Shown: one piece after another, positions 11,649 to 25,612 of the stretch
Layout of the letters: each line of letters starts with the position of its first letter
Position numbering within the stretch: position 1 is the stretch's first letter
NCBI GenBank assembly: GCA_015227615.1
Contig: JAALGZ010000024.1
Coordinates: 310,001-374,000, forward strand
From: Labyrinthula sp. Ha
Lineage: Eukaryota > Sar > Bigyra > Labyrinthulida > Labyrinthulaceae
Direction of reading: 5' to 3'
DNA length: 64,000 bases
Translations under genes and position numbers: made by a program
The notes under the pieces: model-generated
Databases searched by the model: none
Seen by the model: only the letters and a program-made list of their open reading frames with translations
What the model was told of the DNA's origin: nothing

Positions 11649-14600
11649 ACTATCTTCAAGGTCTTGAACAGGAGTTTGTTTTGAAGTTTGAGTTTTTCCG
11701 AGGCAATGGAAACAATAAGTTTTTAAAGAATCAATTGTTTCTTATTGTTTTTGAAACGGAGATTTTTTTCACTTTTTTGTGATTTGTATTCGTTACAATT
11801 ATTATTTTTTATGTTCATTTCAACCATAAAATACTAATATTTTGGGCAATCATTTCTTACGATTATTGAGTTCTAAATTTATATCAATATTTACTATATT
11901 TCATAATAGTTCAAACTAAAAAGTATAACAGAAAGTTAGTTTACTTAGATACAAATAGTTCTGCCCAAAGTGAAAGAAAAAAGAAATAACCTAAAGGGTA
12001 CATAACCAGGAGTTGTGTTGCAAATGATAAACCTTCCTTGCCTAGGTATTTCAAATAACAATATCCTGGATGCACCAAGAAAAGATATTCTTCCTGGTAG
12101 ATTCATGCTATTGTCAAAGATATGGCTTAGCAAAGATTTGTTCGAAGGCGGAATCTTATCTGCAGATGTGTAACGTAAACCGGGAAAGCAGCACGAACTA
12201 GTTGATCACATGATCGAGGTTTGGATATGAGAAGATCATTCTCCATTGAAGTGCAGGTTTGGAACTTAATCTAAGAACTCAAATTATGATCTTAAGCTAA
12301 AGATAATGTTTTCTCAGTCTTACGATTAAACTTCGCACAATATTTGTCTCTTGCTTTTCCTAATTGTGTGCAGAAGAGTAGGAGTAGCCTAAAATATCAT
12401 GTAGAAAGTAACGCCGCTCAGTAACATCATGGATAATTACTTCAGCATGCCAATGGTAAAAGTATCAACTTGTTTCTTAACCTCTACACTGAAATGAAGC
12501 TAATAGTTCCTTTCTCACAGAAAACCCCTCTCATTTATTTCTTCGAATCATAGCAAGTAAGAAACAGTACTCGTAAGGAAACTAAACCTTCATATAATAT
12601 GATCCGTAGTTCGTAGACATAAAAGCACACAAGAAGTTACTTACAGCACATTTCAGTACAACGTCAATCTTAAGAAAAAGATTAAGAAATCTCAGTTAGA
12701 ACTCAAAAAAAATAATTGACCAGCTGTTTGATTTCACCGACATCATAAAACTTAATCAAGTTTGCATCAAGTCACACTTTTCTTCCGATTTTAATTTCAT
12801 AATTGCTAGATTTTATGTAAATCCCCGTAGAAGTACCAAATGGAAACTATTGATCCTTTTATGACATTGTTCTCTCTACACAGCTCTTGTTCACAGATAC
12901 ATGTGGCTCCGTATCTCTGATTTTTGCAGATTTGTTCGTCATAAGAGCAAATACATAGGAAAATCAGTATGCGATAACAGTTCGAATACTTCATTACACT
13001 CTCCAACTAAGGATCACTATCATCAAGCTTCAATTAAGGTCTTTTTCAGTGCGCAACCTACAATTTCTACATGTAAGTCAACTCATTGCGAGTTTTCCTT
13101 TTATTTCTTGAAAAATAGTTATTTTTTAGCAGAGTTTAATTTGGACACATTTTCTAGTTGTATTTAACATTTTCTTTTATTTTTTTCAAGTAGTTAATCA
13201 GAGGATATATTGGGAATATAACTACATGTACACCCATGCAATGCAGTTATGCTGGAGAACATCTCTATTACTATCAGTTACCTGACTTAAGACCCGAGAA
13301 TAAAATATGGGTGTATGACTTTCATCAACATCACAAACTCCTAATTTGACCAAATCAAGAATCATTCTAAAAAGTGAAATCTAAAATGTGGAGGGTAGCT
13401 CAATAACCACCTTGAAGAAATTGTGTACATATGAAAGTTTAATAATATATTCTATTCACTTGACAGATTTCTCCATCAATAATGACTTTGACCTTAGCGC
13501 TATCCACTTCGTGACGGAGTTTCTCTCAATATCGCAAGAACCCTTTGGCAAAGAAAGAGTGAGTGCATGAAATAATTAATACAGGCATGTTCTAAGCTTT
13601 CAGAAAGAATCTATAGTTATGTACTTATCTCAGTTTCTTATCAAACTAGAATAAAATATCTGTGACTTGGGATTGAAAGTATGACAATAAATTGTTAGTT
13701 CAAGGTTTGTGTATGGGTACTAATTTTTTTTACATGCGTGTATGATACACAGTATGAAATTGTGCATTACTGCACAAGTCATATCCTGGAAAATGCATAA
13801 TCAAAACAAAAAGTGAAACCAAACCTAAATATCTTATAGATCCCCCAGATTCTTTATAGATTTTAGTGATCTCTATTCAAAATATTCTTATCTCATCTGA
13901 AATATCCAAATAAATCAAAATAAAACATTATATTATTTAGTAGCAATTTTACTGCAATCACAATGGGCAGTACCTTGCTCTATCTGCATGTAGTTTCATG
14001 AGAAGCATCTACCTTCATTTTTAGTAATTGATTGCAAACTGTCAAATGCCTTCAAACATTCAAACCTTAGAGATTTCATCTTTCCAGATCGACCAGAGAA
14101 TTATTTTCATTTGAGGACTCGCAGAGGCTTTTCAGCAAAAGAAATGTTAATTATCCGGAACGTCGTATCCTCTTCTACCATCATAACGAAATATCTATAG
14201 CTTCAAAATTCAATTTATTCTTTCCAAATTGAAGAATTACATTAGAGTTGATTTAGAAAAAAGTATTAAAATTTCATAAGAGATTGAAGTATAGTGTCGA
14301 AGCTAGAGCCAAAGAGCAAACTCATTATAATTTTCCAAGGACCTGGAGTATGTACAACATTTCTTAATGCTTTAGAATTGAGGTGTAGTATACTTATTTG
14401 CATCTGTACTAAATTTGTTGTAGCTTTGTGCTTCCATTTTTTTCGACGATGTTTGTTTCTCTGTTGATGAAGAGGTTTTCCTGTATTCTTGGCGAGTTCC
14501 TAGCATTTGATAAAACATATATCTGGTGAAATTGGCAGAATCTAGGTAAGAGTTTGAATATTTTGAAAAAGGTATAAATTGGTAAAAGCGTCGTGAGGTT

Positions 14601-17600
14601 TAGAGGATTATAGATTTGAGTTTTTTCCTTGGTTTGATTACAGGTTCCCCAGATGTGAGTTACGTAATAATACATCGCTTCATACCGTATTTCATCTGCA
14701 CGCATATGAAAATTCATGGAATCAGACTTTTAACCGCTGTGCCAGGTGCTAACCTTATTCAATTGGATGGGTGCTTGTTCAAAATAACAATCATCATATT
14801 CTTACGAATTTTCCTATGTACAGAAGTCCAATTTCTCCTTGGTAAAAAATTACAGGGTTCTAAAAGCAAAACTATGAGTAATTTAAGATTAAGAATTAAG
14901 ATCGACATATATATTTAAGAACAAGAAACATAAGGTTGAACTTCGAACCCGAGGTTGTTAATACCTAAGAACCAATTAAAAGAGCAATACTGTGAAATTG
15001 AACTGCGATTAACTTTTCTACATCAAACAAAATATTGAGAATAAAAATCAGTGACGCCAATTGAAATTTGGAGTGAGAAATATATTCTTCCCACTATTTT
15101 GATGGCGTATCTGGCTATGCAGAATGAGATTAATTATCTATAGGGCTGAAAATACTTGAAATAAAATGTAATTATGATAATTATTGGTCGATTGAAATTA
15201 ACTTTAAGTTAAATAGTCACAGCTCTGACTGCATGTTCTATGTAACTAATAGTTAGTACTGCAACAATGATGTTGAAGTACATGAAAATGTCAAAAAAGG
15301 TTCGTTAATAAAACAACCAATAGACAAAAATCAATGAGCATCTAGAAGTTATTGAAATTAGAATTACAGCAGCAAATTTTGCTCTATTTGATAATTTTTT
15401 GCGTATATTGATTGACAAAGAGCTCTTAAGAAAACCCATGAAAAGGCGAAGAAAAAGAACTGACAATACTGAAGATACTGATACTAGGAAGTTACTGAGC
15501 TATGACAACAAGTGTCTAGAGTACGAGGGTAGATTTGGTCTATGCTAGGATTGGCCAAAAAAAATAAGGTAATTCTAAATGTATTAAGTTTCCAAGAAGA
15601 CCTACAGAAAAAGTAACGAAATATTTACGATGATGGTATTTAGGTAGATACAAAATACGAGATAAGTAAGTATCCATTTGTAGCAAGATTCCCTTGCTAA
15701 GACGAATGCCTTTTAATACTGTCATCATCTGCAAATTGACGATAAAGAATGTGGCAAGTATGCTTTTAATTATAGGGTTAAAAACATTATATTGAACAAT
15801 TTGAAGGTGATCATTGCAGATGGGGTAAGGTTTTAGAAAAATTCGACAAAAATTTTTGCGCAAAACATTTGTTGCATAAAAAAACTTTATTGACACTTTA
15901 AGGACAGTTGTATCTAGTCTAAAAGTGAGGTCACATACTAAATATTGGCTCTAACTAGTGTAATGTGATAACTGGCGACTTCGAAGAAGACAAGGTTCTT
16001 GATAAGCCTATGACGAACATGTTGATTGTGCACAGAGGTGAGCTATATCAACGTAGTCTAAAAAGTCAAAGAAAAAATATAAATTTGGTATGGTTACAGG
16101 GATGTCTTGTACTTTCATATATTGCTATTTAAAGTGTTGCATGGTGTCATTCGGGTATCAAAGGGCATCAAATCTTGAAATCCAATTAGAAACCCCCGGA
16201 ATTTTGACGAAGTTGTCAGCATGAGAATACTATGGGTGTGTAAATCGGGGATAATCCTCGATAAGTTAAAATGATTAATTACATAGGATAAAATTAATTG
16301 AAATGAGGTTGATAATATGTATTTTACGGAGTTGAATCCAAATGAATTTTGTTAAACCCTATAAAATTTTGGGATAGGAATTTTATTTTAAGTGACTCAG
16401 CATATAGAATGATAAAAATATATTCTATAGGCTCAAGTAAAGATGTTGTTATAATTTTTTCTTGCAGATGCGAAATATGAAAAATTTGCATTTTCATGCA
16501 GAAATTGTACTTCTTATGATCGTAAGGGGCTAAGTACTTTGACATAAATTATCTAACATTCCAATCTAGGTTTCAGAGATATTATTTATTTGAGTTGGTA
16601 GTGAAGAAAATAGGGGTTTGGATGTCGAATCCTAATAGAGGGGTCGAGGTTCAAGCTTAAGATCCTACTAGCTGATCTTGGTCGTGCTTCAAGGAAACTG
16701 GATAAGAATCACTCGAATCGCATTAGTTCTTGCAGTGCACTCCATGAAGAACAAAAGGGAAAACAGCTCCGAGACTTATGTGGCAGGTCTTATTATGGCC
16801 ACGTTGATGAATAAAAATCGGTTGGAGACTCTACGAAAAATAATGAAGTATTGGGCAAGCTAAGGTTATATTTGAGCAGTCAGGAAAAGGATCCGGGACA
16901 AAGAAAAGAGATGGCAAAATAATTTTGTTGATTAGACTGTTGCAGATAGTATTTACTTTTTATTCTTTAACTCCAACAATAGCCCTTTTTCTAGCCGAAT
17001 CTAAAAGCAGTACCACTTCCTCTTTTGTTCTATTCTAAAACCCCGAATGCCAACTAACCGCTCTCTCTTTTATCTTCTAAATCCCGGAAACTTATTTTCA
17101 GTTTAAACTTTTGTATAACATAGAATAATTACTACTACCCAAACATTTTCAGAAATAATTGTTATTATTTCCATCCCAGTTTAAGCATTTTCACGGAGCA
17201 AAACCTTTCATGCCCAACGTCAATCCTTTTCTAAGCGAAATATTATCAACCCTATGACATCCTAAAATTTCCTTGTAGATAGAATAATATAAGTTTTATT
17301 CCATATGTAAGTGCTTTTAATTTCAAAACTCTTGAACTTTGCATTTTCAATAAAGTTTTTAAAATATTGGTCAATCCCCATCATCCGATCACTTTTACGG
17401 AATAAACTCTATCAGCTACAACCCAAAAAATCAACGTTGGAATAAGAATCAGTTAGCAAATCGTCTTCAGGAGCAACTTAGAAAAAAGAAAACACTTTAA
17501 GCACTAGATTAAATGAAAAATGGGAATGTTTTTTTCCTGGTGGAGTGCTTGCATTTGTTGTGCAATATCTTTTCGGATATTAGTGGTTTGACTTATATAC

Positions 17601-18768
17601 TCCGGGAAAAGCATCCTGATATTAACAGCCATCTCCGTGTTTAATGCGTTTTATGTTTATCAATAGTACATAATGCTTCGACGTGACAATTATGTTTTGT
17701 TTGATTTTCTTTCTTTTGATACACATTGAAAAACTTTGTCTTCATATTTGGTGCCTTTATTTGACTAGATTTACTGACTTGTTTGTTGTAGATAATCATT
17801 CCCAAAATTCTGGAAATTAGATTAATGAGATTTAGAGCAAGTAGTCTCTCGGTTGAAAAAAGGTTTAGTCTGGAGTTTCACGTTCTTTTAGTCGGAATAA
17901 TAAGTTAGAACTAGAAGTTTAAAGTTCTTCGGTAGCGAAATATACCCTTGCATACTGGGAATAACTTGAAGTTTATGTCAATGCCAGGAAAATATGATAT
18001 TTTTCACATCAACTTTAAGAGTAGTTTTAAAGTAACAGATCACGTTGATGCTCTGAGTGCTAATAACATCGATACTTTTTGAGATGTTACCTAGAGTCCA
18101 ATGTATAAGAAGCATTGCCTCCTAGAAAGTTTCAGACATGGGTTGAGCCATCCTCTAAGTCTCGTGGATTAACATTGCTACGTAAGGGGGAAATGAAGAA
18201 ATAAATTGGGCACGTGATATTTTTTCGTAGTGTCTTATCTATAAGAACGACTCAGTCTTTATTGAGGAAAAATCAAAGTTTTCACAAAAGTACCATCAAA
18301 GTATCATATTGCATATATTTTATAATAGTTTAGCTTACCGAGAACTTTAAATTCGAGGATTTTTTTCAGATTTAGTTACCTAGTTTATGGGTCGGAAATT
18401 AAAGAAAATATTAAATTAGTTTGATTCCTTAAGATAAACATTATTTTATCTTTAGAGTAAGTAGATAAATCCTGTGCTGAGTAATTGTCGATCAGGAACT
18501 AAGACATGTAGAAATAAAGATGGGTATGGTCCCCTAGAAAAAATGGTAGTAGAGCAAAATGACATTACCACAAGACTTTACTTACCTAAATAATCGGAAT
18601 AGTTTTTTCACCCCGGAGTTACTCACTGCATCTCTCTCATTGGTTGAACTAAAAACGTCCCAAGATAAGAAACTGCCTAAAGTTTATTGAAGATCGATGT
18701 CAAGCTACTGAAAAGATTAGCAGACTCTGAAAACTGTATCAACTTAATGTATCTTTACTATTCCATGC

Positions 18769-18783
18769 ATTCAAGCCAAAATT
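18769..18783 (+). repeat. 15-bp dispersed repeat, copy 2
   Basis: Exact copy of the 15-mer at 7310-7324 and 59359-59373. It is followed by a short AT-rich run (atattatt) that is loosely similar to the one after copy 1. Confidence 0.5.
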
Positions 18784-18888
18784 ATATTATTTTATAGGTT
18801 GTCTAAACATTTTCAGTTTGACTGTTCTTACAAAAGAAAAGAAGAAAGCTAGAAAAGTTAAGAAAATAAAAGAAGAATGCTACAGAAA

Positions 18889-18988
18889 TTCCAGTTTAGT
18901 TTAATCTTTATTTCAAAAGAAAAAGAAAGCATAACACGTTCCAGTTAAGTTCAATTTATATTTGAAAAGAAAAAGAAAGCACAACACG
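18889..18988 (+). repeat. two-copy tandem repeat, 50-bp unit
   Basis: Two adjacent 50-bp units (18889-18938 and 18939-18988) each begin ttccagtt and end with aacacg. They share aaaagaaaaagaaagca and differ at a handful of positions. A further partial ttacag start follows. This looks like a local duplication with some divergence. Confidence 0.7.
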
Positions 18989-20657
18989 TTTTACAGAAAA
19001 AAACTTCGAAAAAGGTAAATTATTTTAAAATTTTTGCGTAAGTAAATTTTACTTTAAAAAGGGATGAGGTTTAGGTTGAGTGTTTGGAAGAAAAAAATAA
19101 TAATTTGAAAAGGTATGGTCAAGAGCTCAGGAATAAAGTTCAAGTCAAGAGTTCAAGGAAAACATGAATTGATTACTTTTTAATTTTTATTGACGTTAGG
19201 TTCAGACATTACTGATTTTTTTCAACCCCAATGTTACGTATTCTTCTTCTCTTAGCTGATGATTTGATGTTCAAACTTGATTCTATACATAACTCTTGAA
19301 AATGTTTTGTGAAAAGATAATTCTGCTGCAGCCATTAAAGCTTAAACCATAAGAAATCTATGTAAGCATTATATTCCTGCTTCTGTTATGTCAATTACCT
19401 AAAAGATGTAAACTTTCCTTTTTAAATCAAACGTAAGATTAACTTTAAAAGTACAATTCTTCGAACTAGTACAAATAATTTTACATCTTTGTAACTTAAC
19501 TACTTCAGCTCCAAACTTTTCAATGCTTCTGACTTTGTGAAGTTGTGTGCTGACCTTTTTCTATTTCTAAAGCGTCCTCCAACGCAATTTTGAAGTATTT
19601 CCAACATTTCTTCAGCAGAACTAGAGCTGTTTATCGTCCAACTTCCGTCTAAACTTTTTTTTGTTTGTGTTTAACTTTTTTTGTTTTTCTTTCATAAGTT
19701 TTTTTTTCTAGCAATTTTTGTGAAATTTGTGTTTTTATTTGTATCCTTTCGGTTCAAATTTTGAATTTTTATGCCCTTCAATTTTCTAGGCGAATTCTAA
19801 TTCCGCACCTTAAAAATTTTCGCTAAGTATGAAATTTTACAATTCTGCGCACTCAAAATTCAGGCCAAGTATGAATTTCAAATGAATTCGACCAATCAGA
19901 TTAAAATAAAGTGAAAAACTTCAGAGTAAAAAAAACAATCCATAAATAATAAGAATGACAGAACAAAGGCGAAGGAAACTAGGTTTGATCTCCCGATAAT
20001 GATATAACTTAGGTAGCGAAATATTCAAATTAATCAAGAATTTATCATCTTTACTAACAGTTTCTAGAGAAATCCTAAGATTTAGTCCATGTTCTTCTAA
20101 TATCCGATATATCATTTACTATCCTCAAAAGTTAATCCTATATGTTATAATCTCTTGTAGAATCTTCTGTAAATATAGGTAATTCTGGTGAATCAGGTTA
20201 GTTATAAGAGAGTATAGAGCTAATTAGATGAGATTAAAAAAATACTAAATAACCAAAAAAATATAGAACCAGATTTCCTTTGTTTTTTTTGAGAAAATTG
20301 TATATTTTATTAAGACCACGTACATGTTCGACTAATTAAAACTCCATGAATCAAGTGAAGAAGATATAGAATTAACGTTAATATTTAAAATATATAACTT
20401 ATTAATTAATTTAAAATGTTTCGAAATTATTTATTCTTTCCACAGCTTTTCTCAAGCGAGAGAGATGAGTGCAAACACAAAGATTTTGATTCAGACAAAC
20501 AGGATGAAAAGTTCTTCAAGATAGAGAATATAGTTAAAAGAAATTTAGATTAGTTTGTTAGTATATTGAAGTAAAGAAAAAGAGTAAGAGACACAAATAT
20601 AACACTCTAGAGTATCTTATGAACATACCTATCTCCCGTCCCATGTACCTTTTTATG

Positions 20658-21812
20658 CTATTTAACAACTTCTTCTTCACTCTTTTCTTTTTCTTTCCCA
20701 TCTAAATCCTCAACAATAACACTTTCTTTTTCTCCTTCTTCAAATTTAGCAAATAAAGGTGCTAAAGCTTCTTTTGCACTAATCTCAACAGAATCAACTT
20801 CTTTTTTTGGAGGTTCTCTTTCTTCTGCTTCATAAAACGGGATTTCTTTCAATGGAATAATAAGTAAAGTTATATTATCATAACTATGAATACAAAAAGT
20901 CATTATCTCTTCAATCACATCTTGTAAATGTTTTCCACTTTCAATCTCTTCATTTACCATATTAGCAACTGCTTCACTCTTAAGCGCATCCCAAACTCCA
21001 TCACAAGCGAGAATTAAATAATCCATATCATCCGTCCTTTCAAGAATAGTTATATCTGCTTCTATACTAACTGGTTGATCAAAAGGATCTAAATCTTTTT
21101 TCTCTTTATATTGAAAATCTCCTATTGCTCTAGATAAAGCTAAATCTCCTTCAACTCGTTTATTCACAACATGCGATCCAGAGGCAATAATCCGCTTTTC
21201 TTCGGTTGGAGTATATGGTTTATGATCAACTGTTTCAAAAACAACTTGATCTTTTTTTGTAACTATACATCTTGAATCTCCTAAATTTCCAACAATGATA
21301 TTCTTTTCTGTAAGAAAAGCGGAGATTGCTGTTGATCCAGGAACTCTACCAGTTAATTTAGAGATTGGAGATATTTCATCTGGTTTAAGTGTTTTATTTA
21401 TATATTCATCGCTCAAATTTTTTAAATTTTTGTCTAAATCAACAAATGCTTCTTTTAAAATATCACCTAAAAGTTGAGCTTGAGATTTTATTTGTGGTTC
21501 ATTTTCTTCAGGAAATAGTTTTTGATAATTTTTATTTTGTTGTATGTAATTAAATATATGTTTAGATGCATACTCCGAAGTATAATCTCCACCATGTCCA
21601 TCAAATATTGAAAAAAAAGATATGTTTTTTATCTCTTTGTAATTTAAGATTTTGTTCTCAGGTAAGGTTTTGTATATACAGTGCGCATCTTCCATATGAA
21701 GTCTCCAGCCTTGCATAGAACCGATTCCATACTGTAAATTTTTACTTTTTGATAGGAATTTTTCTCCATGATAGGTTATTTTGTCCTTTGGGCTTTGTAA
21801 ATAATTTCCCAT
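20658..21812 (-). CDS. PP2C-family protein phosphatase (PPM1G/Ptc-like)
   Basis: A 384-residue metal-dependent Ser/Thr phosphatase. The PP2C motifs appear in order: YGIGSMQGWRLHMEDAH (28-44), FDGHGG (70-75), PGSTA (158-162), GNLGDSR (175-181), DHKPYTPTEEKRI (196-208), ALSRAIGD (225-232), ACDGVWD (269-275) and DNIT (312-315). The metal-binding Asp residues are all present. The N-terminus MGNYLQSPK resembles the MGxxLSxP start of PPM1A/PPM1G and yeast Ptc2/3, which supports this ATG. Gly2 is present, but Gln6 weakens a myristoylation call. The Lys/Glu-rich tail (about 335-384) is probably disordered. PP2C enzymes of this branch act in stress and cell-cycle signalling; here that is inferred from family only. 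One exon. Confidence 0.96.
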   Translation of the reverse strand: MGNYLQSPKDKITYHGEKFLSKSKNLQYGIGSMQGWRLHMEDAHCIYKTLPENKILNYKEIKNISFFSIFDGHGGDYTSEYASKHIFNYIQQNKNYQKLFPEENEPQIKSQAQLLGDILKEAFVDLDKNLKNLSDEYINKTLKPDEISPISKLTGRVPGSTAISAFLTEKNIIVGNLGDSRCIVTKKDQVVFETVDHKPYTPTEEKRIIASGSHVVNKRVEGDLALSRAIGDFQYKEKKDLDPFDQPVSIEADITILERTDDMDYLILACDGVWDALKSEAVANMVNEEIESGKHLQDVIEEIMTFCIHSYDNITLLIIPLKEIPFYEAEEREPPKKEVDSVEISAKEALAPLFAKFEEGEKESVIVEDLDGKEKEKSEEEVVK

Positions 21813-24800
21813 TCACTTAATCTTTTTGTGAAGTTTCTATCTTTTTTTTTATTGCAGAATGAATTGATTTTGGGAAATATTGCGAAAGATATGATCAGGT
21901 GATTGCCCAGCTAGATGCAATTTGATAGGCTATGAGAGTTTTTGGGCTTTTTCTCGCATTTTAAGAGAATTTTGTGTATTTCGTGCAAAATGTGGTTAGG
22001 ATTGAGGGCTTCTTGAGGATATAGAAGATCTTCCACAAGGTTACACATAATTCGATGAGGAACGAGCAACGTTTGATTTCAAATTTATGTTTTATCCAGA
22101 AAACTCAACAAAGTGAATTTCATACGTTATTATAACTCCAGCAGATGACAATATCATAAATGTTCTGGATAGATAAGGTTTGGATGTTAAGCATATAGTA
22201 TTTGCACTGGTGTCTCATGTCACAACTGCTTCCGAGGTTGGTTACTACTACTCTAGATCTAACTTAAAAACCTTCTTTATGTATTTAACTATACTAGAAA
22301 GGATGCAACAGTTCATAAGACATTAAGCTGAAATCTTAAAAAATCTCTATCTTTTGTTTGGCCAAATAATTCTTGGAATTAAGAATTGGCTTCAAAATAC
22401 ACTCCTACGGTTTCCTCCCAAATTGTTTTGCTGAAGGTTGAAGAAAACGAAAAGATCAATAATATGATGACTATAAAATACTAAGAAATAACATATTGCA
22501 TAAAAATCAAATTAAAACCTTGCAAGTAACAGAAATTAGTTCATGGATAGAAGAGGTAAAAATCATTAAATATTAAATTTAAACCCAAGACGCAACCGCG
22601 GTTTGCATTTACTTCTACATGGGTTGGAGTTGATGCTGCTTGATGATTAAGATATTTAGAGTAACTAAAATTTTAAGTATATTCAACTGGTTGCTTATCA
22701 TTTTCATAACTCTAACTTGGATAGTTTAAGTTCAACCCCATTTTTGAATCTTTTCTTTAACATAGGTACGCCGGTACGTTCTTATCAATTTTGGTGACCC
22801 TCAAATTGATACATAAGATACCCTATCTTAACGTTTGACCAGGATAAATGTTTCAACAGAGCTAGCATGAGTTCAACTATATTTGCACGAATAGTATTAT
22901 CTACTACTATGAAATTTATGTGCCCATTCTAACTATAGAAAACCCTCTTCTTTGCTAAACAAAGCTAACCTCCATGAAATTGTTTCATCAAATGGACATT
23001 GAATGGGTTGGAACTCTTGAGTCAACTGATATAATCTTTGATAAGGTTATTTAAGCAATGCCAAGGGAGACAACAAACATTTTTCAATACTTAACTCTTT
23101 AATAAGTAAACAAAACTCTTCTACGGGCGATATTATGTGTGTATTAAGATGCGAACAAGTCAAAAAACATGAGTAAAAGAACAGGGATAATTTTCATTTT
23201 CGAGCACATTATCATATATGTAGCCAAGAGTTAATATTGCATTCACAAAGATATGCAATTACATATGTATATTGAATTTGAAGTTATTGTCAAGGGTAAC
23301 GTAGATAAACTCTAAAAACATTTTCAAATCAACTTTGAAAAAAAAGAAGTGCAAAAAAAAATATACATGATTTAGGAAAAGGACAGGTCAAATCATAAAA
23401 ATTATTTTCTCTTAGAATAAAATGTTCTAATAAGTTAACTTCTTAATTCAGTACGCCATTTAAGGTTTTTAGGTAGGGACAAGCAAAAAGAAAAGGAATT
23501 AATAATCATGTGGGTAACATGAAATAAGATCTGTTTCCCTTAGGATTCTTAATAAAAGCAACCAAGTAAAACTAAGGATATCTATAAACTAAATTTTTGT
23601 GCTTAGTCATTGTGCTTACTTTTGACAAGATTTCTTGAAGAGATTGTAAATCTGCTTATTTTCTTTTAAGACTATTGTTCCAACATTGAGCTATTGTGAC
23701 TCACTGGAAACAGATATCCCTCAAGTCTTCCTATAAAAATATTTATAACCCTGGTATTCTGAATATCACAAATAGAATAACCCCTTCTTAGAGTAAAGAA
23801 TAGACTAATACCTCAGAAAAGGGCAGGCACCATTTGCCAGAGGAGCTGCGGTATATATTTACCATTTCTCATATCCATAGGAAGACCCTAGTTAGAAGCG
23901 GATACTATTAAAACCTGCTTCAGTAAATATAATGAACTCAACATATGGCACTATGTAGAACCGAAGTCATTATAAACTGTATATTCCTGGTAAGTACATT
24001 GTCCAATCCTAGATCAACGGTAAATATACCTACCAATAAGTATTTTAACTGACAATATAGTATGCATGAAATATTTATAACGGAAAAGATAGAAATAACG
24101 ACTACGGTGAGCTTTAGTCATATAGTGTGAGCTCATAAAGCTCTAATCACCGTATTGAGTTGTGGAAAAGAGGGCCTTATATCAAGACTATGTATATCTA
24201 GTCTTCTTCAAACTAATGCTACTTAATCAGTGACAATATTTAATTTTTCTAATTATGGAAATTAGCATCCGGCAGATAATCTTACTTATGAGTACTAGCC
24301 TTTCTTATTTACCGACTTAAGCCATATTACTGGTCAATGACAGCAGAAATAGCCGTATGATTGTTAAAGAACTAAAAAACTGTTTTTTCTGTTCCTATTG
24401 TACTTAGTCTTTACTCATATCTACCAGTAAGATATCATTCTCATTCTAATTGCTGCGGAGCAAATATCATTTTTTTTTGACTAAACTTAAGTTATTGAAT
24501 AGCAATGAGCGCATTCAGGACTGTGTAGAGAAAAAAACCAAAAATATTCATTTACATATATGAACCACACCATTCGAATTTACTCCTTTTCAGCCTAGGC
24601 TTGCCGAATATACCATGAAGAACTTTCTATACAAAGTTCAATAACTAGAAAAAAATATTTCGCTATATTTTTTTTACGGAAGTTAACTACCTATATTTGA
24701 TTTTTGCTCCCTTAATTCTAAAAAATTCAGCAACAAATACTGCTAGATACTTCTAAGAGGTAAATCCTGGAATAGTTCAGATGTAAACTTTCAAGATTCT

Positions 24801-25612
24801 AAGAAAATTATTCTACTTTTCTTAACTATAATTTATCTCTCGTTCACACCAAGCTAAGATCCAGGATCAAAATTGCCTTCAAAACTTGAAGCAATATACC
24901 AAGAGTTGAATCAACGTTGGAAGTGACCTCGTAAATGCTCTCTTTACCACTCTGTAACTTTTCTTTTTCTTTACCTGTGCCCATGACTAACAAGCCTTCT
25001 GAAAGGTCAAAAATCGATTAGCAACTACACTGAAGAAGTTAATAATGACCTCTAAGTGAAATTTGTTTAACCAAATGGTAGAAATGGGAAACAAAATATC
25101 GGGTTCACAATTTTTTCTCTTTGACTCGTTCATTGATTACTCATGGTTCCTAGTTGTTTAAATCTCATGAAATCTCCTTCCTTTACCTCGTCTTCTTTTT
25201 ATATTTCATTTCTCACAAGTAAGACAACAACTAAATCAGAGACTTACACAAAGCGATTGAGCGAAGAAACTATATGTTACTTAGGAACTCTTCTTTCAAA
25301 GCTTTGCTTTTAAGCATAAGTTTTAAAATTATAATTGATGAAAGCGATGAGTTTTACTAAAATATAGATATATTTAATTGGATTGAATAAAAATAGTTTT
25401 TATTTATTGGTTTTTTAGTCTGAATTATACACAATATTAAAAGGGTGAAAAAAGCGTGCTAAGTCTATACAATCATCCCTGGAATATTGAAGTAATAGAG
25501 TTATCAATAGTTACAATTACTATCAGAAAATACATATTCTTAATTATATAGAGTAAACTGAAAGTTAAGTTTGCCAATATATTTTCATATAATTTTTTAT
25601 CACTTCTGAAAA
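21813..25612. other. gene-poor stretch
   Basis: No open frame of note and no recognisable domain on either strand. The last 200-300 nt should hold the promoter of the lectin-like gene at 25613. I see no structured repeat. Confidence 0.5.

Larger units (their letters stand above)
11649..20657. other. gene-poor stretch
   Basis: About 9 kb without a recognisable gene. Open frames of 100-118 codons (14616-14918, 15540-15896, 14409-14717) have no motif I can name and are near chance length. The stretch holds a 50-bp tandem duplication at 18889-18988 and one copy of a 15-bp dispersed repeat at 18769. Nothing else stands out. Confidence 0.5.

Noticed and set aside
14616-14918. 100-codon plus-strand frame as a gene
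   Set aside because: It overlaps another spurious frame on the opposite strand and has no domain.
15540-15896. 118-codon minus-strand frame as a gene
   Set aside because: Hydrophobic but irregular, with no motif; near chance length.
16600-16700. tRNA-like T-loop near ggtcgaggttcaagc
   Set aside because: No acceptor or anticodon stem could be paired around it. No tRNA was found anywhere by eye, although a covariance-model scan would be more sensitive.
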